Assembly (NCBI RefSeq): GCF_014874095.1
Contig: NZ_JADBEB010000001.1
Coordinates: 620,001 to 684,000 of the forward strand
Direction of reading: 5' to 3'
Origin: Plantactinospora soyae
GTDB taxonomy: Bacteria; Actinomycetota; Actinomycetes; Mycobacteriales; Micromonosporaceae
Length of the DNA: 64,000 bases
In this document: piece by piece, positions 63,335 through 64,000 of the stretch
Layout of the letters: the number at the start of each line of letters is the position of its first letter
Position numbering within the stretch: position 1 is the stretch's first letter
Notes under the pieces: generated by a model
Told to the model about the DNA's origin: nothing
The model's database searches: none
Seen by the model: the letters and a program-made list of their open reading frames with translations, nothing else
Made by a program: the position numbers and the translations under genes

Positions 63335-64000
63335 ATGAGCAACGGGTGGGTGCTGCCCGACGAGTTGCTGCGTGACGCTCCGGCGTACACGCCGCGCCCA
63401 TTTGAGCTGGCCGACCTGGAGTTACTCCTCTCCGGTGCGTACGCCCCGCTCGATGGCTTCATGGGTCGCGCCGATCTGGCCTCGGTGGCCCGGCGCGGGC
63501 GGCTCGCCAACGCCACGCCCTGGCCGGTGCCGGTGACCCTGCAGATCCCGGGCGAGCTGACCAAGGGGCTCGACCTGGCCAATCCGGCGGAACGCGCACT
63601 GGTCCTCACCGACCCGGAGGGGGCGCCGACCGCGCTGCTGGAGGTCACCGACCTGTGGCCGAACCGTCAGGGCGGGTACGGCGTGGGCGGCACCGTCCGC
63701 CGGATCGGTGACGGCGGGCACGGCCCGTTCCAGCGGCTGCGCCGGGCGCCGGGCGAGGTACGCGAACTGCTGCCGCCGGGCCGGGTGCTCGGGGTGATCG
63801 CCGACCGCCCGCTGCACCGCCCGCAACTGGCGCAGATCGCCCACGCGGTCCGGACCCTCGCCGCCCACCTGCTCATCCTCGTTCCGGTCGCCGACAGCAA
63901 CCCGGACGGGCTGGCACCGGAGGTGCTGGTACGCAGCGTATTCGGGGCGCGGGACCGGATGCCGCCGGCCACCATCGTCGCGGTGCCGATCGCCCGGCGC
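63335..64000 (+). CDS. sulfate adenylyltransferase-like protein with degenerate active site (3' end outside window)
   Basis: The first 222 codons of a protein with the ATP-sulfurylase N-terminal and catalytic-domain layout. LELLLSGAYAPLDGFMGRADLASV matches the family G-A/G-F-x-P-L-x-GFM segment, and PWPVPVTLQI follows as usual. Where active enzymes have QxRNPxHxxH, this one reads IADRPLHRPQ; the Gln, Arg, Asn and second His are gone. Downstream LILVPVADSNPDG replaces the usual HPLVG-type stretch. It is therefore probably catalytically inactive as a sulfurylase. The unseen C terminus may hold an APS kinase domain (inference). The start is ATG 63335. Confidence 0.75.
   Translation, partial: MSNGWVLPDELLRDAPAYTPRPFELADLELLLSGAYAPLDGFMGRADLASVARRGRLANATPWPVPVTLQIPGELTKGLDLANPAERALVLTDPEGAPTALLEVTDLWPNRQGGYGVGGTVRRIGDGGHGPFQRLRRAPGEVRELLPPGRVLGVIADRPLHRPQLAQIAHAVRTLAAHLLILVPVADSNPDGLAPEVLVRSVFGARDRMPPATIVAVPIARR

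Overview
The window is chromosomal DNA from a high-GC actinomycete, most likely a member of the Micromonosporaceae (Micromonospora, Salinispora, Plantactinospora or a relative). The evidence is very high GC with G/C at third codon positions, frequent GTG starts, many leaderless promoters (TANNNT about 6-7 nt before a start codon), 4-bp ATGA gene overlaps, and a block matching the conserved actinobacterial order mfd-mazG-eno-ftsB/divIC-DUF501-ppx. The genus is an inference. I found no phage, transposase, CRISPR array or complete biosynthetic cluster.

Layout. 1-9.4 kb holds metabolic and stress genes: a partial amidase, metB, a HIT protein, msrA, an RNA-like intergenic element, rnz, an MmcQ/YjbR protein, a GNAT, an HtrA-like protease, cbs and a YkvA protein. 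9.5-16.5 kb has two SGNH hydrolases, a TetR-regulated NAD(P)-binding protein with a clear double operator, a thiolase and two Bax-inhibitor-1 membrane proteins. 16.7-20 kb has tRNA-Leu(UAA), a large membrane protein and a type II NADH dehydrogenase. 20-24.6 kb is a MoxR/DUF58/DUF4129 operon. 24.6-28.2 kb has a type-5 uracil-DNA glycosylase, a dienelactone hydrolase and a PadR/HAAS pair.

28.2-36.4 kb is the most accessory-looking part. A 1028-residue SARP/NB-ARC/TPR regulator faces an AT-rich intergenic region carrying three heptamer direct repeats with an 11-bp period, the layout known for SARP binding sites. Beyond it lie a secreted repeat protein with an M15-like N-terminal domain, a lipoprotein, a gluzincin-type metallopeptidase with a C-terminal zinc ribbon, and an SDR.

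36.4-51.8 kb is the housekeeping block read leftward: mfd, a lipoprotein, mazG, then an insertion (EamA exporter, MocR regulator, DUF885 protein, lipoprotein), then eno, ftsB/divIC, DUF501, argA and ppx. 52-58.8 kb has a TetR regulator, an S66 carboxypeptidase, a membrane protein with a PPPGYG repeat tail, ppc and a GNAT. 58.8-63 kb has a small secreted protein and two ABC ATPase/permease pairs. The right edge cuts the first 222 codons of an ATP-sulfurylase-like protein whose catalytic motif is degenerate.

Two dispersed repeat families stand out. One is a ~55-bp element (7376, 37442, 51870) with two direct-repeat arms around a conserved A-rich spacer. The other is a 44-bp module found next to stop codons, three times in a 61-bp tandem array at the mfd end and once in the ABC cluster. 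Metabolically, metB and cbs belong to sulfur amino-acid and transsulfuration chemistry, msrA repairs oxidised methionine, and eno and ppc connect glycolysis to oxaloacetate.
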